Of a DNA stretch of 64,000 nt, positions 49,880 to 58,877 are shown piece by piece. Below the pieces are notes generated by a model. The model worked only from the letters and a program-made list of their open reading frames with translations, was not told where the DNA came from and searched no databases. The first letter of the stretch is position 1; the number at the start of each line of letters is the position of its first letter. The DNA comes from Epilithonimonas zeae (GTDB lineage Bacteria; Bacteroidota; Bacteroidia; Flavobacteriales; Weeksellaceae). The position numbers and the translations under genes are program-made. The stretch is from the NCBI RefSeq assembly GCF_023278365.1, contig NZ_CP075338.1:1736001-1800000 (forward strand). Direction: 5' to 3'.

Positions 49880-50821
49880 CTATTGTTTTGAAATAAAATC
49901 TCGTAATTCCTGAGCTGAACTCTGAAATTGAAATGCAGGATAAATCACAAAATAATTAACCGGGTCCACGCATCTGGAATAAGAATATTTGGCAACCTCA
50001 ACTCTATCTTTGTCATAAGTCAAAGCTTCGAGAAGTGATTTTATCTGCTCTGATGTTACCATAGCATTTCTTAATTGTTGTTTGATAACGGAAACTTTAT
50101 CATCTGCAAATTTGGTGTTTTTAACGACTTGTAAAAAGACATTAAAACTTGCATTATTCATCATATTTCCATAATAGTTCCCTTGGTTATTTCCGTTGTA
50201 ACCTTCTTGATTTCCTGTTCCGTAATATGGGTCCCATTGCCCAGAATTACCATTATTGTATGGAGAATTCCACATATCGTTCCAGATATCGCCATAATTA
50301 CCGTAAGCTTGGTTTTGAAGCTGATAAGTTCCCAAAAGATATAATCCGCGATTGCTAAAGAAATCCAAGACCAATCTGGAATTGTTACGAACATTAATTC
50401 TTGTTCTATAAAGCAGATATCCGTTGGCATAAACAGAAATCGGAACTAAACCTGGAATGATATCAAAAAACCTATATTTTCCGGAAGAATTTGCTGACAT
50501 CTGGTCGCCAACTTCCACTGTGTAGAAACCTCGTTCAGGGATTCTCAAGAATATCTCCGCATAGCCATAACCGTAATTTTGATTCCAATCATAACTCGGA
50601 TTTGGTCTAGTGTTGGGAATATTATTGTTATTATTCGGGTTAGTTCTGTAATTTGAATTGTCTAATGTTCCGTTTCCTCTTTTTCCAGATGTTTCCGGTT
50701 TGCGAGTCTGCATCTCGCTTTTTGAAGCTTCATTTTTCAAAAGTTCGCCTGCTTTTCCTGCTTCTTGAGCAAAAGTCGCTAAACTTAAAAGAAAGACACA
50801 AGTAGTAAATATTTTTTTCAT
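49880..50821 (-). CDS. DUF4476 domain protein
   Basis: This is 313 residues from ATG 50821 (an in-frame TTG lies two codons upstream). It has a signal peptide (MKKIFTTCVFLLSLATFAQ), then a low-complexity Asn/Pro/Tyr/Gly-rich region. A beta domain (EIFLRIPERGFYTVEVGDQM, about 88-165) and another Asn/Gly/Tyr-rich linker follow. The C-terminal DUF4476 helical domain (about 225-310) contains FLQVVKNTKFADDKVSVIKQ, TYDKDRVEVAKYSYSRC and FQFQSSAQELRDFI. Secreted or surface-associated. The DUF4476 function is unknown. Confidence 0.85.
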   Translation of the reverse strand: MKKIFTTCVFLLSLATFAQEAGKAGELLKNEASKSEMQTRKPETSGKRGNGTLDNSNYRTNPNNNNNIPNTRPNPSYDWNQNYGYGYAEIFLRIPERGFYTVEVGDQMSANSSGKYRFFDIIPGLVPISVYANGYLLYRTRINVRNNSRLVLDFFSNRGLYLLGTYQLQNQAYGNYGDIWNDMWNSPYNNGNSGQWDPYYGTGNQEGYNGNNQGNYYGNMMNNASFNVFLQVVKNTKFADDKVSVIKQQLRNAMVTSEQIKSLLEALTYDKDRVEVAKYSYSRCVDPVNYFVIYPAFQFQSSAQELRDFISKQ

Positions 50822-50935
50822 AGTCAATAATTTATTTTATAATATCCAGTCTAATTCTACAAATATGCCAAATTATCAATTAAAATTACAATTTTAGTAA
50901 ATAAAAAATTAAATCATTGAATATAAAGTAATTAA

Positions 50936-50969
50936 AACAAAAAAAGAGAAGCAAAATCGCTTCTCTTTA
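50936..50969 (-). terminator. Terminator after lpdA
   Basis: AAAGAGAAGC / GCTTCTCTTT perfect stem with a 6-base loop and minus-strand T run. Confidence 0.88.
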
Positions 50970-50990
50970 TAAACATATAGATGTAAAATC

Positions 50991-52394
50991 TTACATATGA
51001 ATCGAACGCTTTCCAGTCGCATCCAAAGCCGCTTCTTTCACAGCTTCTGCATAAGTTGGGTGTGCGTGAGAACTTCTAGCAATATCTTCTGCACTTGCAC
51101 GGAACTCCATCGCCATCACGCCTTCTGCAACCAAATCTGCGGCTCTCGCTCCAATCATATGGAAACCTAGAACTTCGTCGGTTTTTTCATCAGCAATGAT
51201 TTTTACAAATCCGTCTGTATCACCACTTGCACGGCTTCTTCCTAAAGCTCTCATTGGGAAACTTCCTACTTTATAAGCCACACCTTCTTCTTTTAGCTGC
51301 TCTTCTGTTTTACCAACACCCGCGACTTCTGGCCAAGTATAAACTACTCCTGGAATCAAGTTATAGTTGATGTGAGGTTTTTGTCCAGCTAAAATTTCAG
51401 CTACCAAAGTTCCTTCTTCTTCCGCTTTGTGCGCCAACATTGCACCTTTGATAACGTCTCCAATTGCATAGATGTTAGAAACATTAGTTTGCAAATGGTC
51501 GTTGGTTTTAACTCTTCCTCTTTCGTCCAATTCTACTCCAGCTTTTTCCAATCCAAGTCCGTCTGTGTAAGGTCTTCTACCAACAGAAACTAAAACATAA
51601 TCGCCTTCGAAGTTGACTTCTTCGCCTTTTTTATTTTTAGCAGTAACTTTTACAGAATCTCCGTTTCTCTCCACTGCAGAAACCGCCGTAGAAAGCTCGA
51701 ATTTCATTCCTTGTTTTCTAAGAACTTTTTGTAATTCTTTGGAAAGAGCACCATCCATTCCCGGGATGATTTTGTCCATAAACTCGACCACAGTTACCTG
51801 AGAACCTAATCTCAAATAAACTGAACCTAGCTCAAGGCCAATAACACCACCACCAATAACTACCAAATGCTTAGGAATTTCTTTCAAATTCAAGGCCTCT
51901 GTAGAAGTAATGATTCTTTCTTTATCTAAAGTGATGAAAGGTAAAGATGATGGTTTAGAACCAGTTGCGATAATCGTATATTTTGAATCGATAGTTTCAG
52001 ATGAACCATCGTTTTTCGTCACTTTGATTTGAGTGGCAGATTCGAAGCTTCCAAGACCTTCAAAAACAGTGATTTTATTTTTATCCATCAGGAAGTTGAT
52101 TCCTTTTGTCGTTTGTTCCACTACTCCATTTTTACGTTCAATCATTTTTGCCAAATCTACTTTCGGCTCATCGATGATAATTCCGTAATCTGCAAACTCG
52201 TGTTTTGCTTTTTCGAAATGCTCGGAACTGTCCAGCAAAGCTTTGGAAGGGATACAACCCACGTTAAGACAAGTTCCGCCCAAAGTAGGATATTTCTCAA
52301 TAATTGCAGTTTTAAAACCTAATTGCGCAGCTCTGATTGCTGCAACATATCCGCCAGGACCAGAACCGATAACGGTTACATCAAATTGACTCAT
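50991..52394 (-). CDS. lpdA: Dihydrolipoyl dehydrogenase
   Basis: This is 467 residues from ATG 52394 (MSQFDVTVIGSGPGG). The frame is open to 52433, but a -7 promoter box lies there. It is the E3 flavoenzyme of 2-oxoacid dehydrogenase complexes. FAD-binding GSGPGGYVAAIRAAQLG, redox disulphide GGTCLNVGCIPSK, NAD-binding VVIGGGVIGLELGSVYLRLG, GRRPYTDGLGL, and the C-terminal His-Glu pair in HAHPTYAEAVKEAA are all present. E1/E2 genes are not in the window. Confidence 0.97.
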   Translation of the reverse strand: MSQFDVTVIGSGPGGYVAAIRAAQLGFKTAIIEKYPTLGGTCLNVGCIPSKALLDSSEHFEKAKHEFADYGIIIDEPKVDLAKMIERKNGVVEQTTKGINFLMDKNKITVFEGLGSFESATQIKVTKNDGSSETIDSKYTIIATGSKPSSLPFITLDKERIITSTEALNLKEIPKHLVVIGGGVIGLELGSVYLRLGSQVTVVEFMDKIIPGMDGALSKELQKVLRKQGMKFELSTAVSAVERNGDSVKVTAKNKKGEEVNFEGDYVLVSVGRRPYTDGLGLEKAGVELDERGRVKTNDHLQTNVSNIYAIGDVIKGAMLAHKAEEEGTLVAEILAGQKPHINYNLIPGVVYTWPEVAGVGKTEEQLKEEGVAYKVGSFPMRALGRSRASGDTDGFVKIIADEKTDEVLGFHMIGARAADLVAEGVMAMEFRASAEDIARSSHAHPTYAEAVKEAALDATGKRSIHM

Positions 52395-52430
52395 ATCTTT
52401 GTGATTATTATTTCGAATAAAAATTTTCCT

Positions 52431-52438
52431 CAAATTTA
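52431..52438 (-). promoter_or_regulatory. -7 box for lpdA
   Basis: Minus-strand TAAATTTG, 36 bp before the chosen ATG at 52394. It supports that start over the more upstream in-frame codon. Confidence 0.45.
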
Positions 52439-52522
52439 CGAATTTTAGAACAATTTTGGAACTGATTTAAATAAGTAATTAATCTCTATTTTTGTATCAG
52501 ATTTTTCTAAAATTCAATTACA

Positions 52523-53173
52523 ATGTCACTCGAACAAAACTATCAAGATATCCTTTCTCAACTTCCCGAAAATGTAAAACTAGTAACAGTTTCCAAAACC
52601 AATCCAGCTGAAAAAATCAAGGAGGTTTACAATTTGGGACAACGCGCTTTTGGAGAAAATAAAGTTCAGGAATTACTGGAAAAACAACCTGTTCTTCCCA
52701 ACGATATCGAATGGCATTTTATTGGGCATCTTCAAACCAACAAAGTGAAATACATTGCAGGCTTTGTTGCAGTGATAGAAAGTATTGACAGTGAAAAATT
52801 ATTGAAAGAAGTTGACAAAGAAGCTTCAAAAAACAACAGAAAAATCAACGTTCTACTTCAGGTCAAAATCGCAAAAGAAGACACGAAATTTGGTTTGACA
52901 GTGGATCAGGCTAAAGAAATTTTCAATGATTATCTTAATGGAAATTATCCGAATCTCGAAATCACAGGCTTGATGGGAATGGCAAGTTTTGTGGATGATA
53001 AAACTCAAATCCGTGAAGAATTTTCTATTCTGAAAAATCTTTTTGATGAATTATCTGAACTGAAACCTTTAAAAACTTTATCAATGGGAATGAGTGGTGA
53101 TTTTCTTTTGGCAATTGAATGTGGTTCTAATTCTGTGAGAGTTGGTTCTGCGATATTCGGTTCAAGGTTTTGA
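52523..53173 (+). CDS. YggS-type PLP homeostasis protein
   Basis: This 216-residue single-domain alanine-racemase-like barrel (YggS/PLPBP family) binds pyridoxal phosphate and helps keep vitamin B6 and amino-acid pools balanced, without a known catalytic reaction. The PLP lysine is in VKLVTVSKTNPAEKI (about residue 24). Other motifs are FGENKVQEL, WHFIGHLQTNKVKYI, GLMGMASFVDD and the phosphate-binding MGMSGDFLLAIECGSNSVRVGSAIFG, split here by normal spacing. It is divergent from lpdA. A TATTTTTG -7-like box lies 28 bp upstream. Confidence 0.95.
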   Translation: MSLEQNYQDILSQLPENVKLVTVSKTNPAEKIKEVYNLGQRAFGENKVQELLEKQPVLPNDIEWHFIGHLQTNKVKYIAGFVAVIESIDSEKLLKEVDKEASKNNRKINVLLQVKIAKEDTKFGLTVDQAKEIFNDYLNGNYPNLEITGLMGMASFVDDKTQIREEFSILKNLFDELSELKPLKTLSMGMSGDFLLAIECGSNSVRVGSAIFGSRF

Positions 53174-53210
53174 GTTTAAAGTTCAAAGTTTAAAACTCCT
53201 GACTTTAAAT

Positions 53211-54308
53211 TTACAACATTAAACTGTTATAAACCTTCATCACTTCATCAGCAATCACCTCATCATTGAATTTCTGAACAAAATGCAACCCTTTTTCAGC
53301 ACGGCGTTTTCTCTCAGATTCGTTATCCCAAAGAAAATTGATTTTGGCACTAATGTCATCCATATTTTCAGGGTTGACATAAACAGAATCTGGTCCACCA
53401 GCCTCAGGCAAACAACTTGTATTGCTTGTAATCACAACAGTTTCTGAAAACAAAGCTTCGATAACAGGAATCCCAAAACCTTCGAAAAAGCTTGGATAAA
53501 TGAAAATTTCAGCCAACTTGTAAATCCCAGCCAATTCTTCCATAGAAACACCTGAGAGAAAATGAACTTCAACCTTCCCTTTCTTGATTTCTTTCTCGAT
53601 TAGTTTAAAATATTTCGGCTTTTTTGCACCAACTACAACTAATGGAATTTGCGAATCCTTCAATGCTTTGACAACGTTTAAAAGATTTTTTCTTGGCTCA
53701 ATCGTTCCGACACTCAAAAGAAATTTTTCTGGAAGATTAAATTTTTCTTTGACTTGACGGAGGATTTCCTCGGATTGTTTTTCTTTAAAACTAGCGTGAC
53801 AGCCCTGATAAACAACATCAATTTTACTCTCATCAACTTTAAGAAACTGAATTATATCCCGCTTAGTTTGTTCAGATATAGCAATAATTTTATCTGCAGA
53901 AACTGCTGCTTTTTTGAATTTCCAAAAATGAATTTTCCTGTCAATCCAAGTGTAATATTCCGGATATCTTTCGAAAATCAAATCGTGAATGGTCACGACT
54001 TTTTTGATTGGTTTCGAGTTCCATCGTAAAGGCAATTCGCCGGACAAACCGTGATAAATGTCTGCATTGTTATTTTGTGCATCGATTCCTGTTTTAAGCT
54101 GTCGGGAAAGCGTGCCTTTAGTCGTTCTGACAAAAATCACATTGGGTAATTTCAATATTGCTTCGCCGCGATCCGACTTTTTTTTGTTGAATAATAAATA
54201 ATGATTATCAGGGAAATACGTTGCTAAAACCCGAACCAAATCGCGGGAATAGTTTCCTAATCCAGACCAGCTGGAAAAAATACGTTTGGCGTCGTAAGCA
54301 ATCTTCAT
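53211..54308 (-). CDS. Family 4 glycosyltransferase
   Basis: This 365-residue GT-B fold enzyme has the N-terminal acceptor domain from MKIAYDAKRIFSSWSGLGNYSRDLV. The C-terminal donor domain has LSVGTIEPRKNLLNVVKAL and the nucleotide-sugar-binding E-x7-E motif IFIYPSFFEGFGIPVIEALF. It transfers an unknown sugar onto a cell-envelope glycan. The start overlaps the deacetylase stop by one base. It is the last gene of the four-gene glycan cluster. Confidence 0.92.
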   Translation of the reverse strand: MKIAYDAKRIFSSWSGLGNYSRDLVRVLATYFPDNHYLLFNKKKSDRGEAILKLPNVIFVRTTKGTLSRQLKTGIDAQNNNADIYHGLSGELPLRWNSKPIKKVVTIHDLIFERYPEYYTWIDRKIHFWKFKKAAVSADKIIAISEQTKRDIIQFLKVDESKIDVVYQGCHASFKEKQSEEILRQVKEKFNLPEKFLLSVGTIEPRKNLLNVVKALKDSQIPLVVVGAKKPKYFKLIEKEIKKGKVEVHFLSGVSMEELAGIYKLAEIFIYPSFFEGFGIPVIEALFSETVVITSNTSCLPEAGGPDSVYVNPENMDDISAKINFLWDNESERKRRAEKGLHFVQKFNDEVIADEVMKVYNSLML

Positions 54309-55099
54309 TAATTCTTATTTTTTTGAGTCCAATTTTCCAAAAATTCTTTGGTTGTAGAAAATTGATAATTATTTTTCTTTGCCCATTTGATAAAATCATC
54401 AAAACGGTTACCCATCTCTTCATTTGTATTTTTAAAAGTAAAGGCGGGCAATTTATACTTTGGATTCGAGATGTCTGCAAATTCCCAAGGATGAAAATAA
54501 ATATTCAAAAATCCTGTGGCGTTTAAAGATAATTTGGACAAAAATTTATAAATCCAAAGTGGAAAGTTATGAAAACTCAGCCAAAACAACGGAATTCTAA
54601 ACATCGTAGAAACCGAAGCAGGAAATTGTAAAACCTTCTTCTGCCAAAATGGTTTCCTGCTAACTCCGAAGTTGTTATATCGTCCTGGCAGATAAGTTGG
54701 GTTAATGGATGAATTGTAGAAGTAACCTGCATCAGAAACTGCATCTTCCGAAACCGGACTCATTCTTGGCATTCTGAGACCAACCACTTTTGTATTAAAT
54801 AATTTTTCTAATTTTTGTTTTGACTCTGCTAAATGTTTCTCTTCAAAATCCGAATGAAACCAAGTATGAGAAGCCAATTCGTGGCCTTCGGAAAGTAATT
54901 GTTTAACCAAATCCTGATTATTTTCAGCAAAAACTACAGTTGAAAAAAAAGTAGCTTTGATATTATTTTCCTTCAAAATCCTGAGAATATTCTGTAATCC
55001 TTTTCTGGAAACCGCCAACTGCTCTTCCAAAGGAATTTCGCCATTATATTCTAAAGGCATATCAAATTCTTCAATATCAAAACTTAATAAAATCATCAA
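54308..55099 (-). CDS. Polysaccharide deacetylase family protein
   Basis: This 263-residue protein has a NodB-type fold: LLSFDIEEFDMPL provides the catalytic/metal Asp, EGHELASHTWFHSDFEEKHL the metal histidines, and GLRMPRMSPVSEDAVSDAGY and the late IYFHPWEFADI complete the active site. The HPWE ending resembles the PuuE/PEP-CTERM-type deacetylases more than chitin deacetylases. It probably removes N-acetyl groups from a lipid-linked or envelope glycan. No signal peptide is visible, so it is cytosolic. It overlaps its neighbours within the cluster. Confidence 0.88.
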   Translation of the reverse strand: MMILLSFDIEEFDMPLEYNGEIPLEEQLAVSRKGLQNILRILKENNIKATFFSTVVFAENNQDLVKQLLSEGHELASHTWFHSDFEEKHLAESKQKLEKLFNTKVVGLRMPRMSPVSEDAVSDAGYFYNSSINPTYLPGRYNNFGVSRKPFWQKKVLQFPASVSTMFRIPLFWLSFHNFPLWIYKFLSKLSLNATGFLNIYFHPWEFADISNPKYKLPAFTFKNTNEEMGNRFDDFIKWAKKNNYQFSTTKEFLENWTQKNKN

Positions 55100-56023
55100 T
55101 TAAAAATTTTTCGAACGGATAATATAATTTGGACGTTCTTTGATTTGTTTGAATATTTTTCCCATGTAAATTCCTAAAATACCCAAAATTATCAGTTGAA
55201 TTCCGCCAAAGAAAACAACTGTCATCAATATCGATGCCCAACCGGAAATTTCAGTTTTATTAATGAATGCATAAATGACGTAAGGAATGTATAGCAAAGA
55301 CAAAAATGAAAAGAAAAACCCAAGATAAGCCGCTAAATAAAGTGGTTTCACACTAAAAGCGGTAATTCCTGTAAATGCGAATTTTATCATTTTTCCAAGG
55401 CTGTATTTACTGCTTCCGGAAAATCTATCCGCAGCAACAAAATCAATCGAATATTGTTTGAAGCCAACCCATTTTACCAAACCTCGAAGAAAAATATCTG
55501 TTTCACCTGTTTTTCTGATAACATTAATGACTGAAGCATCTAATAAGCGGAAATCGGAACTGCCTTTTTCTAACTCTACATCGGATAAGTTCGACAAAAT
55601 ATGGTAGAAAAAATCTGATGTTTTTCTCTTGAAAAAACTAATATTTTTAGAATATTTTCTGATGGTATAAACCACATCGTAGCCTTCTTCCCATTTTTTA
55701 ATCATATCAGGAATCATCGTTGGAGGATGTTGCATATCTGCGTCCATAGAAATTACAGCATTTCCATCCGCATAATCCATTCCGGCTTTTACAGCATTCT
55801 GATGTCCAAAATTTCTTGAAAATTCCAGATATTTTAGCTTAGGACAATTAGATGAAATCTCTTCTAAAGTCTTTTGGGTTGCATCCCGACTGCCATCATT
55901 CACATATATTATCTCATAATCATAATCAGGAAGGTTCAAAAATACTTTTTTTATCTCGCCGTGGATTATGGATAAATTACCTTCTTCATTATAAGCCGGA
56001 ATCACGATGGAAATCTTTTTCAT
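55100..56023 (-). CDS. Family 2 glycosyltransferase with C-terminal TM helices
   Basis: This 307-residue GT-A enzyme of the DPM1/GtrB type has the start ISIVIPAYNEEGNLSIIHGE, AVISMDADMQHPPTMIPDMI with the DxD-like metal site, and the FLRGLVKWVGFKQYSID region. Two membrane helices follow near 235-260 and 270-292. This class makes polyprenyl-phosphate sugars such as undecaprenyl-P-glucose or -mannose for later transfer outside the membrane. The neighbouring GT87-like protein could use the product. Stop and next start are one base apart. Confidence 0.92.
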   Translation of the reverse strand: MKKISIVIPAYNEEGNLSIIHGEIKKVFLNLPDYDYEIIYVNDGSRDATQKTLEEISSNCPKLKYLEFSRNFGHQNAVKAGMDYADGNAVISMDADMQHPPTMIPDMIKKWEEGYDVVYTIRKYSKNISFFKRKTSDFFYHILSNLSDVELEKGSSDFRLLDASVINVIRKTGETDIFLRGLVKWVGFKQYSIDFVAADRFSGSSKYSLGKMIKFAFTGITAFSVKPLYLAAYLGFFFSFLSLLYIPYVIYAFINKTEISGWASILMTVVFFGGIQLIILGILGIYMGKIFKQIKERPNYIIRSKNF

Positions 56024-56053
56024 CTGCTTATATTAATATTATTGGTCTAGTTA

Positions 56054-57223
56054 TCAGTCCAATTTATAATCTTTTTCAAAATCCTTTATCAACAATTCAT
56101 ACATCACTCTGAACCAGATTAATATACAAGGAATTGCTTTAGTGGAATATTTGATAAAAATATCTTCTTTTATAAATTTTGGAAATAAATCCGAAAATGC
56201 AAAACAAGTGAAAATCATTACAAAAATCAATAAGCAAATGTCAATTTTTGATAATTTTTTCTGCATCAAAAACCAAAGCATGACACCTGCAACTGCAATA
56301 ATATAAGTTGGACTCTCGGAACCTGAGCTGAAAAGGACAACAAACAATAGTGTAGAAGCCAAAATCATCATTTGAAATGATAAAAATTTGAATTGTTTAG
56401 TTCTGAGATATGGCAACATAAATATGATAAATCCCGGAATTAAAAAGATAAGATTAGAAATAGTAGCATCTCCTAAAACTCTTCTTACAACGCCCATTAA
56501 TGAGTAATCCTGACGTGTTCCCAAAGCTTGATTTTCCAAATTTTTCCCTGAAAGAGAAGTGTACCAGTCAAAGTAGGATTGAATACCAAATTTTGGACTT
56601 GAAATCAACATCGGCAAAACAAAAAATAAAATTGAGATTATGATTAATGAAATGATGAATTTGGTTTTATTTTTAATAAAGAAAAAAGCAGATAATCCTA
56701 CGACTCCATAGATTTTCACAAAAACACCAATCAGGATTGCGAATGCAGATTGCGTTTCTTTCCTTTCATAAATATAAATCGTTGACAACATCAATAATCC
56801 TGTCAGAATAATATTAAACTGAAAATAAGTTGCCGCGGTAATGAATTCCTGAAGACAAAGCCAGGCGAAAAAGGATTTCTTTTTATCTGAAAACGGAAGT
56901 TTGTAAATGGCATACAGGAAAACCAAAGTTCCGGCAACATTCCATAAAACTGCACCAAAACCATCCGGCAACATCGCAAAAGGAGCAATTAAAAGACTGA
57001 AAAATACACCGTAATGATTACTATCAAAAAACAAGTCGGGATATTGCGAGAAAATATTTCTTTCTTGTAACGTATTGTAAAATACGTTTTTGAAAATCAG
57101 ATAGTTATTATATCCGCCAGTTCCTCTTTTGTATTTGCTGTATGCAGTCAAGGCTGCAACGATAATATAGATTACAAAGATAATTCTGTAATCTGAAATC
57201 AGTTTCAAGAACTTCTGTTTCAC
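56054..57223 (-). CDS. GT87-like polytopic membrane protein
   Basis: This 389-residue protein has about 10 membrane helices. The first loop, YNNYLIFKNVFYNTLQERN and LFFDSNHYGVFFSLLIAPFA, matches the DUF2029/GT87 class of polyprenyl-phosphate-sugar-dependent mannosyl- or arabinosyltransferases. A basic C-terminal tail ends the protein. A GT-C enzyme acting on the periplasmic side is likely. It is first in the cluster, 30 bp before the GT2 gene, which could supply its lipid-linked donor. Confidence 0.85.
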   Translation of the reverse strand: MKQKFLKLISDYRIIFVIYIIVAALTAYSKYKRGTGGYNNYLIFKNVFYNTLQERNIFSQYPDLFFDSNHYGVFFSLLIAPFAMLPDGFGAVLWNVAGTLVFLYAIYKLPFSDKKKSFFAWLCLQEFITAATYFQFNIILTGLLMLSTIYIYERKETQSAFAILIGVFVKIYGVVGLSAFFFIKNKTKFIISLIIISILFFVLPMLISSPKFGIQSYFDWYTSLSGKNLENQALGTRQDYSLMGVVRRVLGDATISNLIFLIPGFIIFMLPYLRTKQFKFLSFQMMILASTLLFVVLFSSGSESPTYIIAVAGVMLWFLMQKKLSKIDICLLIFVMIFTCFAFSDLFPKFIKEDIFIKYSTKAIPCILIWFRVMYELLIKDFEKDYKLD

Positions 57224-57249
57224 AATCGCTTTGATAGGTTGATTAGTCT

Positions 57250-57300
57250 AAAAAAAATGTCATTCTAATAAGAAGTTTAAATTCTCATTAGAATGACAAA
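57250..57300 (-). terminator. Terminator after dapD
   Basis: TGTCATTCTAATAAGAA faces TTCTCATTAGAATGACA, a long stem with one mismatch, then a minus-strand T run. It insulates dapD from the glycan cluster. Confidence 0.85.
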
Positions 57301-57323
57301 TATAAGTTTAAAATCGATAGTTA

Positions 57324-58136
57324 TTAAACCGCTACATTATTTTCTCTCAAAGCATCATTAAGAGAGGTTTTCTTGTCTGTCGATTCTTTTCTTTTTCCGA
57401 TGATCAATGCGCAAGGAACCTGATATTCTCCTGCAGGAAATTTCTTCGTATAACTTCCAGGGATCACAACTGATCGTTCTGGCACATAACCTTTCGTTTC
57501 GATTGGCTCAGGTCCTGTAACATCAATAATTTTGGTGGACATTGTTAAACAAACATTAGCACCTAAAACAGCTTCTTTACCAACACGAACACCTTCTACC
57601 ACGATACAACGTGAACCGATGAATGCATCATCTTCTATAATTACCGGAGCAGCTTGCAAAGGTTCCAAAACACCGCCAATACCAACACCACCACTCAGGT
57701 GAACATTTTTACCAATCTGAGCACAGCTTCCTACAGTTGCCCAAGTGTCAACCATTGTTCCCGAATCTACGTAAGCACCGATATTAACATAAGAAGGCAT
57801 CATAATCACGCCACTTGCAACAAAACTTCCGTGTCTTGCGATTGCGTGTGGAACAACTCTCACCCCTTTTTCAGCATAATTTTTCTTCAAAGGAATTTTA
57901 TCGTGAAACTCGAATGGACCAACTTCTATGGTTTCCATTGTTTGGATTGGGAAATACATCACCACACCTTTTTTTACCCACTCGTTGATTTGCCAGCCGT
58001 TTTCAGTTGGTTCAGCGGTACGTAATTCTCCTGCATCTAATTTCGCAACAACTTCTCTTACGGCATTCTGATATTCTTCTTCTTTCAAAAGGTCACGGTT
58101 ATCCCAAGCTTTTTCGATTTTTTCCTGTAAAGACAT
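57324..58136 (-). CDS. dapD: Tetrahydrodipicolinate N-succinyltransferase
   Basis: This 270-residue protein transfers succinyl from succinyl-CoA to tetrahydrodipicolinate in the lysine/diaminopimelate pathway. The N-terminal helical domain is MSLQEKIEKAWDNRDLL. The left-handed beta-helix is seen as hexapeptide repeats: VIMMPSYVNIGAYVDSGTMV, GSCAQIGKNVHLSGGVGIGG and AFIGSRCIVVEGVRVGKEAV. The C-terminal VPCALIIGKRKESTDKKTSL is typical. Length normal. No other dap gene is adjacent. Confidence 0.97.
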   Translation of the reverse strand: MSLQEKIEKAWDNRDLLKEEEYQNAVREVVAKLDAGELRTAEPTENGWQINEWVKKGVVMYFPIQTMETIEVGPFEFHDKIPLKKNYAEKGVRVVPHAIARHGSFVASGVIMMPSYVNIGAYVDSGTMVDTWATVGSCAQIGKNVHLSGGVGIGGVLEPLQAAPVIIEDDAFIGSRCIVVEGVRVGKEAVLGANVCLTMSTKIIDVTGPEPIETKGYVPERSVVIPGSYTKKFPAGEYQVPCALIIGKRKESTDKKTSLNDALRENNVAV

Positions 58137-58199
58137 AATTATATAAATGATAATTGATTAATGATGATTGATTTTAATCTGGATTAATTTTAATATTCG

Positions 58200-58234
58200 C
58201 AAAAATAATAAATCTAAAGCACACTTCTCGCAAA
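58200..58234 (-). promoter_or_regulatory. Candidate dapD promoter
   Basis: Minus-strand TTTG (58231-58234), 23 bp, then TATTTTTG (58200-58207). It overlaps the 3' end of the NlpC/P60 gene and leaves a leader of about 60 bp. Confidence 0.45.
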
Positions 58235-58750
58235 AAGAAAAGCTTTGTTCCAATAAGCTTCGTTGAGGGAAGAGATAATAACGCCCTTTGAAGTTGAGGC
58301 ATGAATAAAAGTCACCTCTCCATTATTCAAAATATCATGAACAATTCCAACGTGTGTCACAGCAGATCCGCCAGCTGTTGCAAAAAACAAAAGATCACCG
58401 GGTCTTGCTTCAGAAACATTGATTAATTTTCCTTGTTTTGCCTGATCAGATGAGCGTCTGGGCATTTGAATTTTATTTTCGTCAAACACTTTACAAACCA
58501 GCCCTGAGCAATCAAAACCAGCCTTTGTATTTCCAGCATACTTGTAAGGTGTTCCCAAATAATTTTCTGCATTATCCAAAACAGACGATCTTGTTCCAGA
58601 AACTGAACCGGAATAATTGGAATTCAATTTTTTAAGACTTGTAGATTTTGATGTTGCTGGTTTTTTGTAAGAATATTTTTTCGTAGACTTAGAAGCACCA
58701 CAAGAAACCAGAATAATTGAGAATATAATTACCAGTACAGATTTTTTCAT
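58214..58750 (-). CDS. NlpC/P60 lipoprotein peptidase
   Basis: This is 178 residues from ATG 58750 (MKKSVLVIIFSIILVSCGAS, lipobox VSC). The frame is open to 58810, but a promoter overlaps that extension. A Ser/Lys/Thr-rich linker precedes the catalytic domain: FDCSGLVCKVF (catalytic Cys), PGDLLFFAT, VTHVGIVHD (His) and VTFIHAST (third polar residue). Such enzymes cut gamma-D-Glu-meso-DAP or related peptidoglycan stem bonds. It is predicted to be anchored to a membrane facing the periplasm. Similar to E. coli MepS-type hydrolases. Confidence 0.93.
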   Translation of the reverse strand: MKKSVLVIIFSIILVSCGASKSTKKYSYKKPATSKSTSLKKLNSNYSGSVSGTRSSVLDNAENYLGTPYKYAGNTKAGFDCSGLVCKVFDENKIQMPRRSSDQAKQGKLINVSEARPGDLLFFATAGGSAVTHVGIVHDILNNGEVTFIHASTSKGVIISSLNEAYWNKAFLFARSVL

Positions 58751-58807
58751 TCGACATTGTTTTAGTGTAATTATGCTTCTATACGAATCAGTTTTTTGCT
58801 TACTGTA

Positions 58808-58839
58808 CAAAAATAGGTTAGTTTAATTTCCCTAACAAA
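58808..58839 (-). promoter_or_regulatory. Promoter of NlpC/P60 gene
   Basis: Minus-strand TTTG (58836-58839), 20 bp, TATTTTTG (58808-58815): the best -33/-7 match found in the window. It supports the start at 58750. Confidence 0.6.
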
Positions 58840-58847
58840 CATTTGAA

Positions 58848-58877
58848 TAAAAAAAGAGAAGTTTTTTAAAACTTCTC
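58848..58877 (-). terminator. Second minus-strand terminator downstream of tRNA-Ala
   Basis: GAGAAGTTTT / AAAACTTCTC stem with a 2-base loop and seven minus-strand Ts, about 130 bp beyond the tRNA-Ala terminator. Nothing annotated ends here, so a small transcript may lie between the two. Confidence 0.7.
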
